Source: an uncultured Actinomycetes bacterium (lineage in GTDB: Bacteria > Actinomycetota > Actinomycetes > Nanopelagicales > Nanopelagicaceae). Taken from it: DNA of 64,000 nucleotides. The notes below the pieces were generated by a model that saw only the letters and a list, made by a program, of their open reading frames with translations, was not told where the DNA came from and did not search any database. Location of the stretch: NCBI GenBank assembly GCA_903822425.1, contig CAIJOY010000047.1:1-64000 (forward strand), given 5' to 3'. The position numbers were made by a program, and so were the translations under genes. Below, piece after piece: positions 7,805 through 16,204 of this stretch (the first letter of the stretch is position 1; each line of letters opens with the position of its first letter).

Positions 7805-9681
7805 CAACAATGATGGAACGTTCAGCATCGGCCCCGGGCCACTCTGCAAAGAGAAAACCATTAATCGAAAGATTAAACATTGTTACCGCATTAGCTCTTG
7901 GCACTGTGAGCGCAGTTGTGGTTTGGCAACTTGCTCTTAAGTTCATGCCAGATAATGCAGACACAGCTTTCTTCTTTAACCGCGAAGATAAAATTTCACT
8001 TCTTTCCCTTATTGCGTGGTTCATTGGATTCATGGTTGGAATTGGTGCCCTGATCGGCCCATTCCGTTGGCTCTTGGGTAAAGACCTAAACCATGATGAA
8101 AATATGTTTTATGCTGGTAAGGATCAAGGCATTAAACGTTACTTCCGATACACAACAGATCACAAAGTTGTAGGTATCCAGTACCTGGTCGTCACGATCA
8201 TCATCTTCTTTGTTGGTGGTGTTCTGGCTATGTTGATTCGTACCAACTTGGGCCATGCTCAAGGTGGGTGGATTCAACCTCAGACCTACAACGCGATTGT
8301 TGGATGGCACGGCATCATCATGATCGTTGCAACGATCATCATGATCACAGGGCCATTTGGAAACTTCGTTATGCCAATCATGATCGGTGCGCGCGATATG
8401 GCATTTCCTCGCCTCAACGCTTTGAGCTTCTGGCTCATTGTTGCTGCGATTCCACCAGTCTTTATCTCTTTCTTTACTGGCGGTATCACTACAGGTTGGT
8501 CGGCCTATAACCCACTTGCATCCCAAGCTGGATTAGGAATGAATGGCTACATTGCATTCATCTGCATTTTCGCACTTTCAACAATGGTCGCTGGTGCAAA
8601 TATCACAACCACTGTTATCAGAATGCGCGCAAAGGGCATGACCTGGAATCGCACGCCAATCTTTATTTACGGTGTTGTTGCATCCGTGGCCTTAGCACTT
8701 CCTGCCTTCCCAGTGTTCTTCCTTTCACAAATCATGTCTGGACTGGATCGCGCCTTTGCTACCTCCTTCTACAACACAACAGGCGGCGGAAGTGGTTGGC
8801 TCTATGAAAACTTGTTCTGGATTATGGGACACCCTGAGGTATATGTAATTTTGATCCCAGCAGTTGCAGCTTTGATGGAGATGGCGCCAGTATTTACTCG
8901 CGCTCCTCTGTTTAGCTTCAACATTGCAGTTATGGGTATCGGCGGAATTTGCGGCCTTTCAATTCTTGTTTGGGCCCACCATATGTACATCAGCGGTTGG
9001 GCACCACTCTTGAGTGCTCCATTTATGATCACTACAGAACTGATTTCCATTCCTACTGGAATGTTGTTCCTGGTTTTGATCGGAACTATTTGGCGAGGCA
9101 ATCTTTGGATGACCATGCCATTGATGTCGATCTTTGCTCTTTTGTGGAACTTCATGATCGGTGGAATCACTGGAATTTATCTATCAGATGTACCAGCTGA
9201 TGCTTTCTTGCATGGTTCTATGTATGTTACGGCGCACTTCCATTACACACTGATGGGTGCCGGTCTTACTGGAGCACTTGCATCTTTGGTCTTCTGGTTT
9301 CCTAAGATGACTGGACGTATGTTTGATAAGAAACTGAGTTGGGTGGCCTTCTGGCTCGTTCAAATCGGTTTCAACGTGGCATTCATGGGCATGTTCCTAG
9401 TTGGCCTTGCTGGACAACCACGGCGCGTTGAGTCATACGCTGCAATGTTTAGCCGAGGCAACCTCATTACCACCATCGGTGCTTACACGATTATGGCCGG
9501 CATGCTTGTTTTGCTCCACGGAGTTATCATTTCATGGCGTAGTGGCATCAAAGCCCCAATGAATCCATGGCAATCAAAAACTCTTGAATGGACTGTTCCT
9601 AATCCAGTTCCACTTGAGAACTTTGATGTGCTGCCAATTGTTACTGGAGATCCATACCATTACGGAAAGGCACAGTCATGA
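7801..9681 (+). CDS. coxA: Heme-copper oxidase subunit I, lacking the K-pathway lysine
   Basis: A 626-residue subunit I starting at ATG 7801 (ATGA overlap with coxB). The conserved core opens at TTDHKVVGIQY near residue 118, about 95 residues later than usual, after two extra hydrophobic segments. Heme a and CuB ligands are present: WHGIIM, HPEVYV (with the cross-linking Tyr and D-pathway Glu), WAHHMY, AHFHYT. The D-pathway loop GARDMAFPR is intact. The helix-8 motif, normally PTGIK, reads PTGML (9052-9066), so the K-pathway lysine is replaced by Leu; the usual HD before the AHFHY helix reads HG. I call it an oxygen reductase because the active-site Tyr is kept, but its proton-pathway chemistry is atypical. 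Confidence 0.95.
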   Translation: MTTMMERSASAPGHSAKRKPLIERLNIVTALALGTVSAVVVWQLALKFMPDNADTAFFFNREDKISLLSLIAWFIGFMVGIGALIGPFRWLLGKDLNHDENMFYAGKDQGIKRYFRYTTDHKVVGIQYLVVTIIIFFVGGVLAMLIRTNLGHAQGGWIQPQTYNAIVGWHGIIMIVATIIMITGPFGNFVMPIMIGARDMAFPRLNALSFWLIVAAIPPVFISFFTGGITTGWSAYNPLASQAGLGMNGYIAFICIFALSTMVAGANITTTVIRMRAKGMTWNRTPIFIYGVVASVALALPAFPVFFLSQIMSGLDRAFATSFYNTTGGGSGWLYENLFWIMGHPEVYVILIPAVAALMEMAPVFTRAPLFSFNIAVMGIGGICGLSILVWAHHMYISGWAPLLSAPFMITTELISIPTGMLFLVLIGTIWRGNLWMTMPLMSIFALLWNFMIGGITGIYLSDVPADAFLHGSMYVTAHFHYTLMGAGLTGALASLVFWFPKMTGRMFDKKLSWVAFWLVQIGFNVAFMGMFLVGLAGQPRRVESYAAMFSRGNLITTIGAYTIMAGMLVLLHGVIISWRSGIKAPMNPWQSKTLEWTVPNPVPLENFDVLPIVTGDPYHYGKAQS

Positions 9682-10292
9682 GCGTCGAGACACATGCACA
9701 CTCAAACCCACATCACGAACATCCTGATGTAGTTGGAAGTCGCAACCGCCTCGGAGTAATCCTGATTCTCGTTGCAGATATTGCGATGGCACTCAGCGTG
9801 CTCTTTGTCTATTTCTACTTGAGACAACAAAATGTCAACAACATGTGGTTGCCTGCTGCAACTGCTGATACACCAGCAACTGTCGCGCTCTCTACTAAAG
9901 GAACGTGGATTGTGACAGCCCTTGCTGGACTCGGTCTGCTTATGCATTTCTATGGTCTCAAAGGTGTGCGTGTGAAGAACCAAACTCAGTTAGTTCTGGG
10001 TGGGGCACTTGCGTTGCTCTTTAGCATTGCCGCCCTTGGTTACCAGTTCAAGCAAATTAGCACCGCACCATTCACCACAACTTCTGGTGCATATGCCTCT
10101 TGCTATTTCCTTATCGCGGGCCTTAACACGCTGCACTTAGTGCTGACCGTGTTTATCGCCCTTGGTAACTGGAATCGCTCCCGCCTTGGCATCTATAAGG
10201 CAGATCATTGGCACGTTGATATTGTCAACGTCTGGTGGGTCTGGATGACTGTGTCATCATTCCTCGGTGTCTTCGCTCTTTCTTTCTCGTAA
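9678..10292 (+). CDS. coxC: Cytochrome c oxidase subunit III
   Basis: A 204-residue five-helix membrane protein; the short five-helix form of subunit III is common in actinobacteria. A His-rich N-terminal tail (HAHSNPHHEH) precedes the first helix. The last helix contains WHVDIVNVWWVWM, matching the conserved end of subunit III. It starts at ATG 9678, overlapping coxA by ATGA, completing the order coxB-coxA-coxC. It supports stability and proton delivery of the oxidase core. Confidence 0.92.
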   Translation: MSVETHAHSNPHHEHPDVVGSRNRLGVILILVADIAMALSVLFVYFYLRQQNVNNMWLPAATADTPATVALSTKGTWIVTALAGLGLLMHFYGLKGVRVKNQTQLVLGGALALLFSIAALGYQFKQISTAPFTTTSGAYASCYFLIAGLNTLHLVLTVFIALGNWNRSRLGIYKADHWHVDIVNVWWVWMTVSSFLGVFALSFS

Positions 10293-11181
10293 AAACACCA
10301 GCTCTCACTGGATCAGCCTCTACATCGCCTTAGGCGTTGTATGGGGCTGTTCCTTTATCTTTATCAAGTTGGGTCTTGAATTCCTGACACCAGTTGGCGT
10401 TGCATTTGGTCGCACATCCCTTGGTGCGATGGCGTTGCTTGGGATATCCAAGTCAAGAAAGATATCTCTCCCGACAGATAAGCGCGTGTGGGCACATCTC
10501 TGGGTTATTGCGATGATGCTCAACGTTGTTCCAGGAATACTTTTCGCATTGGCAGAAACGAAAGTTACATCAATTCTTGCGGGAATTATTAATGCTGTCA
10601 CACCCTTGATGACTTTATTGGCCATCATGATTGTCTTTCGCGAAGAGAAAATTAAGAGTTATCAAGTTCTCGGACTTTTCACGGGATTCGCTGGAGTCTT
10701 AACCGTTTTAGGAATCTGGCATGGTCTAGGTACTAATCCGCTTTTTGCCATCATTGCACTGTTTGCGGCCGTGAGCTGTTACGGTCTTTCATTTCCTTAC
10801 TCCCGCAAATTTGTGTTACCGCACAAGTTACAACCTACTGCCCTTGCAACAACTCAAGTAACTTTGGCTGCAGCCACACTTCTCCCTTTTTATCTTATGG
10901 GCGGAATTAGCAAAGATGAATATCGGCTAGGACCTGTACTGGCTATGTTGGCGCTAGGAATACTCGGAACCGGATATGCATACATTTGGAATTTCCAAGT
11001 GATGGCAGCAGCCGGGAGTGCTGTAGCAAGTACGGTGACATATATAACCCCACTCATTGCTGTGATTGTGGGAATCGTCTTCCTAGGTGAATCTGTGACA
11101 TGGAATCAACCACTAGGAGCGGCAATTGTGGTGCTAGGTGCTGCAATTAGCCAAGGTCGTCTGCGATTTAATCGAGCTTAA
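10267..11181 (+). CDS. EamA/DMT-family transporter
   Basis: A 304-residue protein with ten hydrophobic helices in two EamA repeats; the first begins at about residue 14 (WISLYIALGVVWGCSFIFIK) and the second at about residue 155. The drug/metabolite transporter superfamily exports small metabolites or amino acids; the substrate cannot be read. The start GTG 10267 overlaps the end of coxC by 26 bases in another frame, so it is probably the last gene of the cox transcript. It converges on the NiCoT gene with a 14-base overlap. Confidence 0.88.
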   Translation: MSSLFLSRKNTSSHWISLYIALGVVWGCSFIFIKLGLEFLTPVGVAFGRTSLGAMALLGISKSRKISLPTDKRVWAHLWVIAMMLNVVPGILFALAETKVTSILAGIINAVTPLMTLLAIMIVFREEKIKSYQVLGLFTGFAGVLTVLGIWHGLGTNPLFAIIALFAAVSCYGLSFPYSRKFVLPHKLQPTALATTQVTLAAATLLPFYLMGGISKDEYRLGPVLAMLALGILGTGYAYIWNFQVMAAAGSAVASTVTYITPLIAVIVGIVFLGESVTWNQPLGAAIVVLGAAISQGRLRFNRA

Positions 11182-12358
11182 AAGCTCCTCGTATTGGGCC
11201 CAATTCAATTCCGGCCTTGGCATGGTCGGTAACTTCACCCCGAGAGATTTGTGCTGCATGGGCTTTATCGTGCCAACGTTCCTCAATTTTGCCATATCGC
11301 CACAGCAAAAGCGCCACTGACCAGACGATCGCAAATGCTCCCACAATGAAGTAACCGGCGCTGTTGAGATTAAATGCTAGAGCGTAATTCCAGAAGCCAC
11401 CAACAAGATTGAGTTGCTTGGCCAAGACTTGTAATAATTCAAGACCACCAACAAAGAGTGCAACGGCAACAGAGAGTCCAGTAATAATAATGTTGTAATA
11501 CACCTTGCGAACCGGCTTAGAAAATGCCCAGCCATATGCAAAATTCATAAAAGAACCATCAATGGTATCGAGCAGACTCATTCCACCTGCAAAGAAGAGA
11601 GGCAGCGAAATAATGGCCCACCAAGGCAGCCCTGCAATGACTGATGACCCTGCCAGTACAAGTAGACCAATTTCTGTTGCGGTGTCAAAACCTAAACCAA
11701 AGAGAATACCTAGCGGATACATTTTCCAACTCGCATCAATGCGTCGTGCAATGGGTCCAAAAAAGCGCATGAGCAATCCGCGGGAATTGAGATGTTTTTC
11801 TAGCTCTTCTTCGTTATAGGTTCCCTTGCGCATCTGAATAAAGACACCAACGATTGAAATCAGAATGACTAAATTAAGAATGGCTATGAGCATAAGGAAA
11901 GTCCCACTCACCGTCGTTCCGACGAGTCCGGTGTAATGGTGCAAGGAGGAATTCTGATCTTTGAGTTGACCGCCAAGTGCCTTAATTCCAAAATTGAGTA
12001 AAATCGCTAGGAAAGCAACAACTGATGAATGACCTAACGAGAAGAAGAATCCAACAGCTAAGGGGCGCTTACCTTCACTCATCAACTTCCGTGTGGTGTT
12101 ATCGATTGCGCTAATGTGATCGGCATCGAAGGCATGGCGCATGCCCAGGGTGTAGGCAAGGGCGGCTGTACCCCAACCAAAGAGAGAGCCATCAGATAAC
12201 TGATAATTGCCGCTGGTAGCCCGCCACATCAAGATTGCTCCTGAGACATGCAGTACGGCAATAAAACCGAACATCAAGGCCATACGACGCCATTCATCCC
12301 GTGTAAGGCGCTGGCTGAGGGGAGTTTTAGGCGCAATAGGTTGGGCGATGAGATTCAT
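11168..12358 (-). CDS. NiCoT-family nickel/cobalt permease
   Basis: A 396-residue polytopic membrane protein. The NiCoT signature is present as MRHAFDADHISAIDNTTRK (about residues 96-114, the HX4DH metal motif), followed by FSLGHSSVV (second signature) and the LGFDTATEIGLL motif. NiCoT permeases import Co or Ni with high affinity. A strong Shine-Dalgarno (AGGAGG, minus) lies just upstream of ATG 12358. A probable cobalamin riboswitch occupies the leader, which points to cobalt as the substrate, feeding B12 supply or salvage. Confidence 0.94.
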   Translation of the reverse strand: MNLIAQPIAPKTPLSQRLTRDEWRRMALMFGFIAVLHVSGAILMWRATSGNYQLSDGSLFGWGTAALAYTLGMRHAFDADHISAIDNTTRKLMSEGKRPLAVGFFFSLGHSSVVAFLAILLNFGIKALGGQLKDQNSSLHHYTGLVGTTVSGTFLMLIAILNLVILISIVGVFIQMRKGTYNEEELEKHLNSRGLLMRFFGPIARRIDASWKMYPLGILFGLGFDTATEIGLLVLAGSSVIAGLPWWAIISLPLFFAGGMSLLDTIDGSFMNFAYGWAFSKPVRKVYYNIIITGLSVAVALFVGGLELLQVLAKQLNLVGGFWNYALAFNLNSAGYFIVGAFAIVWSVALLLWRYGKIEERWHDKAHAAQISRGEVTDHAKAGIELGPIRGAFKLD

Positions 12359-12393
12359 GAGCCTCCTAAATGCGAATCATTTGCAGGTAGAAA

Positions 12394-12500
12394 GGGTAAA
12401 GCCGGCGCACCTACCTGTCCACCCGAAATTCTATGGGGCGCATGTAAGTCTCGGAAAACTCTCAGGTTGCGGCCTGGATTTCACACCCTTTACCAATTTG
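12394..12500 (-). promoter_or_regulatory. Probable cobalamin riboswitch of the cobalt permease
   Basis: Read on the minus strand, GGTAAAG (12494-12488) is directly followed by GGTGTGAAATCC (12487-12476), then GGCCGCAACCTGAGAG and a B12-box-like GACAGGTAGGTGCGCC. The distal CTTTACC (12401-12395) pairs perfectly with GGTAAAG to close a basal stem. This order resembles the AdoCbl riboswitch core (GGTG-AATCC, CCGCAAC, B12 box). Its place before a NiCoT gene fits known cobalt-transport regulons. No T-run terminator follows; the element ends about 25 bases before the ribosome-binding site, so control of translation is more likely than attenuation. The match is partial and judged by eye. Confidence 0.6.
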
Positions 12501-12565
12501 GCTTTGCCACTATCTGCACGTATCGACCACCCACACGTATTAAAAACCATAATAAGGAGAAACAC

Positions 12566-12793
12566 ATGAAGAAGAAGATCTCTGCAGCTTTGATGGCAAC
12601 TGCAATGGTTATTGCAACAGGTGCAACCGCATCAGCTGCTCAACCTGCTCCAACAATCAAAAAGCCAAAAGCAACCGCTGCTGAAGGAACAGCCGCTCAC
12701 GAAATGACTGAAACTTCAACAACTCAGAAAACCGAGAGCAAAAAGCCAGCAAAGAAAGTTGTTGTAAAAAAGAAAGCTGTTGTGAAGAAGTAA
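12566..12793 (+). CDS. Small secreted Lys/Ala/Thr-rich protein
   Basis: Seventy-five residues from ATG 12566, preceded by AAGGAGA at 12554-12560. A clear signal peptide (MKKKISAALMATAMVIATG..., cleavage after ASA near residue 24) is followed by a low-complexity body rich in Lys, Ala, Thr and Glu that ends in alternating Lys/Val (KKVVVKKKAVVKK). I do not recognise a family. The mature form would be strongly basic and probably disordered, so binding to cell wall, DNA or phosphate polymers is conceivable but unproven. A strong terminator follows directly. Confidence 0.75.
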   Translation: MKKKISAALMATAMVIATGATASAAQPAPTIKKPKATAAEGTAAHEMTETSTTQKTESKKPAKKVVVKKKAVVKK

Positions 12794-12805
12794 TCCTAGA
12801 TTTAA

Positions 12806-12850
12806 AAAGAAAGCCACCACTTGGGTTAGCCCAAGAAGGTGGCTTTCTTT
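12806..12850. terminator. Bidirectional intrinsic terminator
   Basis: A perfect 13-bp stem (AAAGAAAGCCACC, 12806-12818, with GGTGGCTTTCTTT, 12838-12850) encloses a second stem CTTGGG/CCCAAG (12820-12825, 12830-12835). T-rich flanks exist on both strands, so it can end transcripts from the small secreted protein (plus) and the MprF-like gene (minus), whose stop codon lies inside it. Confidence 0.9.
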
Positions 12851-14520
12851 GTTTCACTCTTGCGAGAACCTATAAAAGCTTCTGCTCGAAATATTGATAG
12901 TCCAATTTTAGGTAAGTCAGAATTTTTTTGAAATATTGCAAAGCGCGGAACCCACACAGGCCGAAACTTGGAGTTGAAACGGTAAAGAGTTTCCATCTGA
13001 ATCCATCTAGAGAAAAAGAGTAGGACGCTCCGCCAAGATTTTATTATTGGACCCGCACCTAATTGCGCCCCTCGCTCAAAAACAGATCTGAATGCTGCAA
13101 AATTCAGGGAGACCCTTTCCATTCCTTGTGTACGCGCATAATTTATAGTTGCATCAATGAGAAATTCGTTTATGCCAGATTCGGAATGTGGTGAGCGACG
13201 CATAAGATCTAACGAAAGAGCATTTTCGCCCCAAGGTACATACTGATGCATTGCCATCATTTCGTTCTCTTTTTCAGCTAAAACAATGACAAGATTAGTT
13301 TCATCCCGTTCAGCAATTCGCCCAAGGCCCATCATGAATCCTCGTTCGCTATCAGAACCTCTCCATCGAATTGCATTGGCTGTAAGATCAGCTCTCAATT
13401 GATCAGATATTTCTGAGCTGCGATAAATTTTTGCCGTGTAACCGAGTTTGGCTGGTCTACGCATAGATTGTCGAATATTTCGGTACTTTGGACTCTCCGG
13501 ATCATAATCTGCAACATGTACAACGGCTTCATCTCCAATCTCTAGAGCACTCATGCCTGCAAATTTCACCCACATTTCACCAGCCTCTTCGCTACATCCC
13601 AAACTTGCTGGAGTCCAACTATTTTGATTACACAGTTCTAGAAAATCGAGCATTAATTGTGGCCATGCATCGGGATTGCCGATCGGATCTCCGCTTGCAA
13701 GAGCGCAGCCTCCTACCACTCGATATGTAATTGCAACTTTGCGGTTTTTGGACCATAAAATGCTCTTGTCTTCACGTAATGCGAAATATCCAACTGAATC
13801 CCTAGCGCCAAATTCATTAACGAGTGCTCGCAAGGAGATTTCATCCTCACGAGACATCTGTGGTTTGGGTGGGCTCGGTTGCAAGAGAGCCAATACGGGG
13901 GCGAGGATGTTCAGGATTCCCAGACCAATCATGACTATTCCAAAAATATCTTGCTCACGATTACTCACGAATCGAAGTGGGCCCTCTACTCCAATTAGTC
14001 CGTTGAAAACGGTTTGCAAAACTTTCCAAGCTGAGACATCGTCACCAAAGAGACGATCTGAGGCCAGAAGAAGAAAGACTCCGATGATCAGAGTCAAGGA
14101 AAATATTTGAGCAAATACGATTACCGCACGGGTGACGATTGTGCGATGCGGTTTGGCGTAGAACTCTTCGCGGATGAAGCAGAGAAAGATTATTGGGCCA
14201 AATGAAAGCAAGAATAAGAGATGGCCGGTGAGTAGGTGCAGTGGAATGTTCAAACCGAGTGAAAGCTGGGTGACAAGCAGGGCTGCGTGACTGCGGCGCG
14301 CTAATGCAAAAGATAGGGCTATAAGAATGACACCATCAATCATCACGCCAGCGGTGGCCAGTGTGGGCCAGATATCGGCCAGAGGGGTGCTGATTATTTT
14401 CAGCCTCGTATTAAGTGGGCGAAAAGTTGCGGTAAAAATATCGATGACGCCTATGAGAAGTAGCGCTCTTGATGCGAGCACAACTTTCCACTTGCCATCC
14501 TTCTTAGTTTTCAGCGCCAT
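12826..14520 (-). CDS. MprF/LysX-like membrane protein with DUF2156 aminoacyl-lipid synthase domain
   Basis: About 564 residues from ATG 14520. The N-terminal 220 residues hold about six hydrophobic helices. The C-terminal half is a DUF2156 (LPG synthase) domain with GCALASGDPIG, a WRGSDSERGFMMGLGRI segment, NLVIVLAEKENEMMAMHQYV and the terminal YRFNSKFRPVWVPR motif. Such proteins transfer lysine or alanine from tRNA to phosphatidylglycerol, lowering surface negative charge. The fused lysyl-tRNA synthetase of actinobacterial LysX is absent; a separate lysS lies at 33.7 kb. TATACT (minus, about 14550) is a plausible -10. The aminoacyl specificity is unknown. Confidence 0.86.
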   Translation of the reverse strand: MALKTKKDGKWKVVLASRALLLIGVIDIFTATFRPLNTRLKIISTPLADIWPTLATAGVMIDGVILIALSFALARRSHAALLVTQLSLGLNIPLHLLTGHLLFLLSFGPIIFLCFIREEFYAKPHRTIVTRAVIVFAQIFSLTLIIGVFLLLASDRLFGDDVSAWKVLQTVFNGLIGVEGPLRFVSNREQDIFGIVMIGLGILNILAPVLALLQPSPPKPQMSREDEISLRALVNEFGARDSVGYFALREDKSILWSKNRKVAITYRVVGGCALASGDPIGNPDAWPQLMLDFLELCNQNSWTPASLGCSEEAGEMWVKFAGMSALEIGDEAVVHVADYDPESPKYRNIRQSMRRPAKLGYTAKIYRSSEISDQLRADLTANAIRWRGSDSERGFMMGLGRIAERDETNLVIVLAEKENEMMAMHQYVPWGENALSLDLMRRSPHSESGINEFLIDATINYARTQGMERVSLNFAAFRSVFERGAQLGAGPIIKSWRSVLLFFSRWIQMETLYRFNSKFRPVWVPRFAIFQKNSDLPKIGLSIFRAEAFIGSRKSETKKATFLG

Positions 14521-14579
14521 TTTCACCCATCCCGTTGGATGTGAGTATAGGGTTTCGGGATAACGGGGAGGAGACAACC

Positions 14580-15539
14580 TTGAGCGATGATGATGATGCT
14601 GGCCAAGATGAACTCATTACGGAGGAAGCTCTTTGGGATCGCATCCCTGAAGTTGATGGCGCAGAACGTGCAAGTACATATTATGAATTAAGCGCCCGGA
14701 TTTATGCACGCGGACAATTTGATGAAGCTTTAGCGTTAGCTGAAACTGCTTGTGATATTTATGTAGGTCTCGGTGCAAGTGCTCCCACCGAAGGTTTAGC
14801 ACAAACCTATTCCGCTATTGGTTACAACCTCAACCAGCTCAAGCGCATGGAAGAGGCAGCCACTGCGATGAGTAAAGCAGTTGAGATTCTTCGTACTAAC
14901 AAATCTCCTATTGCACTTGAACTTGCATGCACATTGGGTGAATGGTGGTATTCCTCCAAGAATTACGAGAAAGTTATTGAAACCATGCGTGAATGCGCAC
15001 AGGAGCATTTAGTAGATGGAAATGAAGTCGGTGCAGCAAATGATTTACACCTCATCGGGTGCGCATACCGCGAACTCAAGAATTTTGAAGAGGCACTAGT
15101 CACTTTTCGCGAAGCTCGAGTTCTCTTTAAGAAAAACCATGAAGTGATTCATGTGGGCAGGTGCGATCAGAAGATTGCAGGATGCCTCAACGAACTTGGG
15201 CAAGGGGATTTAGCACTTGAAGTTGCGCAGAAAGCCCTTGACGTATTTCAAACAGCTCACGACGAAGAACGTGAAACCTATGCACTGCTTGAGTATGGCA
15301 AGGCACAATTACTCACAGGCAAAATTGATACTGGCCTAGCAACTCTTGATGATGTTCTTCAAACAGCTACGCAAGAAGATCCCAAAGATTTCGAATTTAT
15401 TGTTGATGTTGAAACTCGCATGGCTACAGCGATGCGAGCAGTTGGAAGAATTGCCGAAGCAGATGAGATTGTGCGTCGATTATCGGCAGTCTCAGATGTC
15501 CTCAACGAGGAAGATGTTGCAACGCCCAGTGATACATAG
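14580..15539 (+). CDS. TPR-repeat protein
   Basis: About 319 residues from TTG 14580, chosen because GGGGAGGAG (14563-14571) sits at the right distance; earlier in-frame starts would overlap the divergent gene. An acidic N-terminus (SDDDDAGQDE) is followed by helical repeats of about 40 residues with TPR spacing, for example around ARIYARGQFDEALALAETA and LARAYRELKNFEEA-like units. It is soluble with no signal peptide. TPR proteins scaffold complexes; the partner is unknown. Its 3' end overlaps the convergent SpoU gene by 38 bases. Confidence 0.85.
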   Translation: MSDDDDAGQDELITEEALWDRIPEVDGAERASTYYELSARIYARGQFDEALALAETACDIYVGLGASAPTEGLAQTYSAIGYNLNQLKRMEEAATAMSKAVEILRTNKSPIALELACTLGEWWYSSKNYEKVIETMRECAQEHLVDGNEVGAANDLHLIGCAYRELKNFEEALVTFREARVLFKKNHEVIHVGRCDQKIAGCLNELGQGDLALEVAQKALDVFQTAHDEERETYALLEYGKAQLLTGKIDTGLATLDDVLQTATQEDPKDFEFIVDVETRMATAMRAVGRIAEADEIVRRLSAVSDVLNEEDVATPSDT

Positions 15540-16140
15540 CGATCGCCCCAGCAGCTGAGGCGTTCATAGAACGAGTTGAACCGTATTGATTGATGGCATA
15601 GATGACTGGGCAAATTTCAATACCTTCATCAGACATGCCAGCACCTTCTTGACCAAATAAAAGCACACATTGCTCAGGTAGTTGTGCCCCCTCTAATTGC
15701 TGGGATGAAGGCACATTGTCAATCCCGATAATCGGAATTTTATTTTCCTTTGCCCACAGTGCAAAATCTGCAACCGTCGGGTGATGTATTACAGATAGAT
15801 AGCGGTCGGTGACCATGGCACCGCGCTTGTTCCAATCACGTTTTCCAATAATGTGGACTGCGGAAACGTTAAATGCGTTTGCAGTTCGAACAATCGATCC
15901 GATATTTAAATCATGTTGCCAATTTTCGATTGCAATGTGCAACTTGTGACGTTTCGTATTGAGATCAGAGACAATTGCCGCAACTGACCAATAACGATAT
16001 TTATCTAAAACATTTCGACGATCGCCCAGTTCGAGCAATTCTGGATCGTATTGCTCTCCCTGGGGCCATGGCTGGGGGTGAGGTCCAACTCCAACGACAG
16101 GAAAGAATTCTCCTGGGCCGATGGTTGCTGGTGGAAGCAT
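15502..16140 (-). CDS. SpoU/TrmH-family RNA 2'-O-ribose methyltransferase
   Basis: About 212 residues. SpoU motifs are present: motif 1 ENWQHDLNIGSIVRTANAF, motif 2 LLFGQEGAGMS, motif 3 YGSTRSMNASAAGAIAMY, so it methylates ribose in rRNA or tRNA using SAM and a trefoil knot. The start ATG 16140 is chosen because TAGAGT (minus, 16153-16148) lies 7 bases upstream; the alternative GTG at 16149 would fall inside that -10 box. An N-terminal Pro-rich stretch (about 35 residues) precedes the domain. The target nucleotide cannot be told. Confidence 0.92.
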   Translation of the reverse strand: MLPPATIGPGEFFPVVGVGPHPQPWPQGEQYDPELLELGDRRNVLDKYRYWSVAAIVSDLNTKRHKLHIAIENWQHDLNIGSIVRTANAFNVSAVHIIGKRDWNKRGAMVTDRYLSVIHHPTVADFALWAKENKIPIIGIDNVPSSQQLEGAQLPEQCVLLFGQEGAGMSDEGIEICPVIYAINQYGSTRSMNASAAGAIAMYHWALQHLPR

Positions 16141-16147
16141 GGTTGGC

Positions 16148-16153
16148 ACTCTA
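16148..16153 (-). promoter_or_regulatory. -10 box of the SpoU gene (near-leaderless)
   Basis: TAGAGT on the minus strand lies 7 bases before ATG 16140, predicting a leader of about one base. It overlaps the alternative upstream GTG and so helps fix the start. Confidence 0.45.
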
Positions 16154-16204
16154 AACTGATTAGATTAGAAATACCATCTTGAACAATCTATGGAAGGAAA
16201 CTTC

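Noticed and set aside
8086..9200. Antisense and frame-shifted readings across coxA
   Set aside because: They mirror the membrane-helix coding region and show no independent signals.
7801..9681. Subunit I as a nitric oxide reductase of the heme-copper superfamily
   Set aside because: The HPEVY Tyr that forms the His-Tyr cofactor and the D-pathway residues are kept, which argues for oxygen reduction despite the missing K-pathway Lys.
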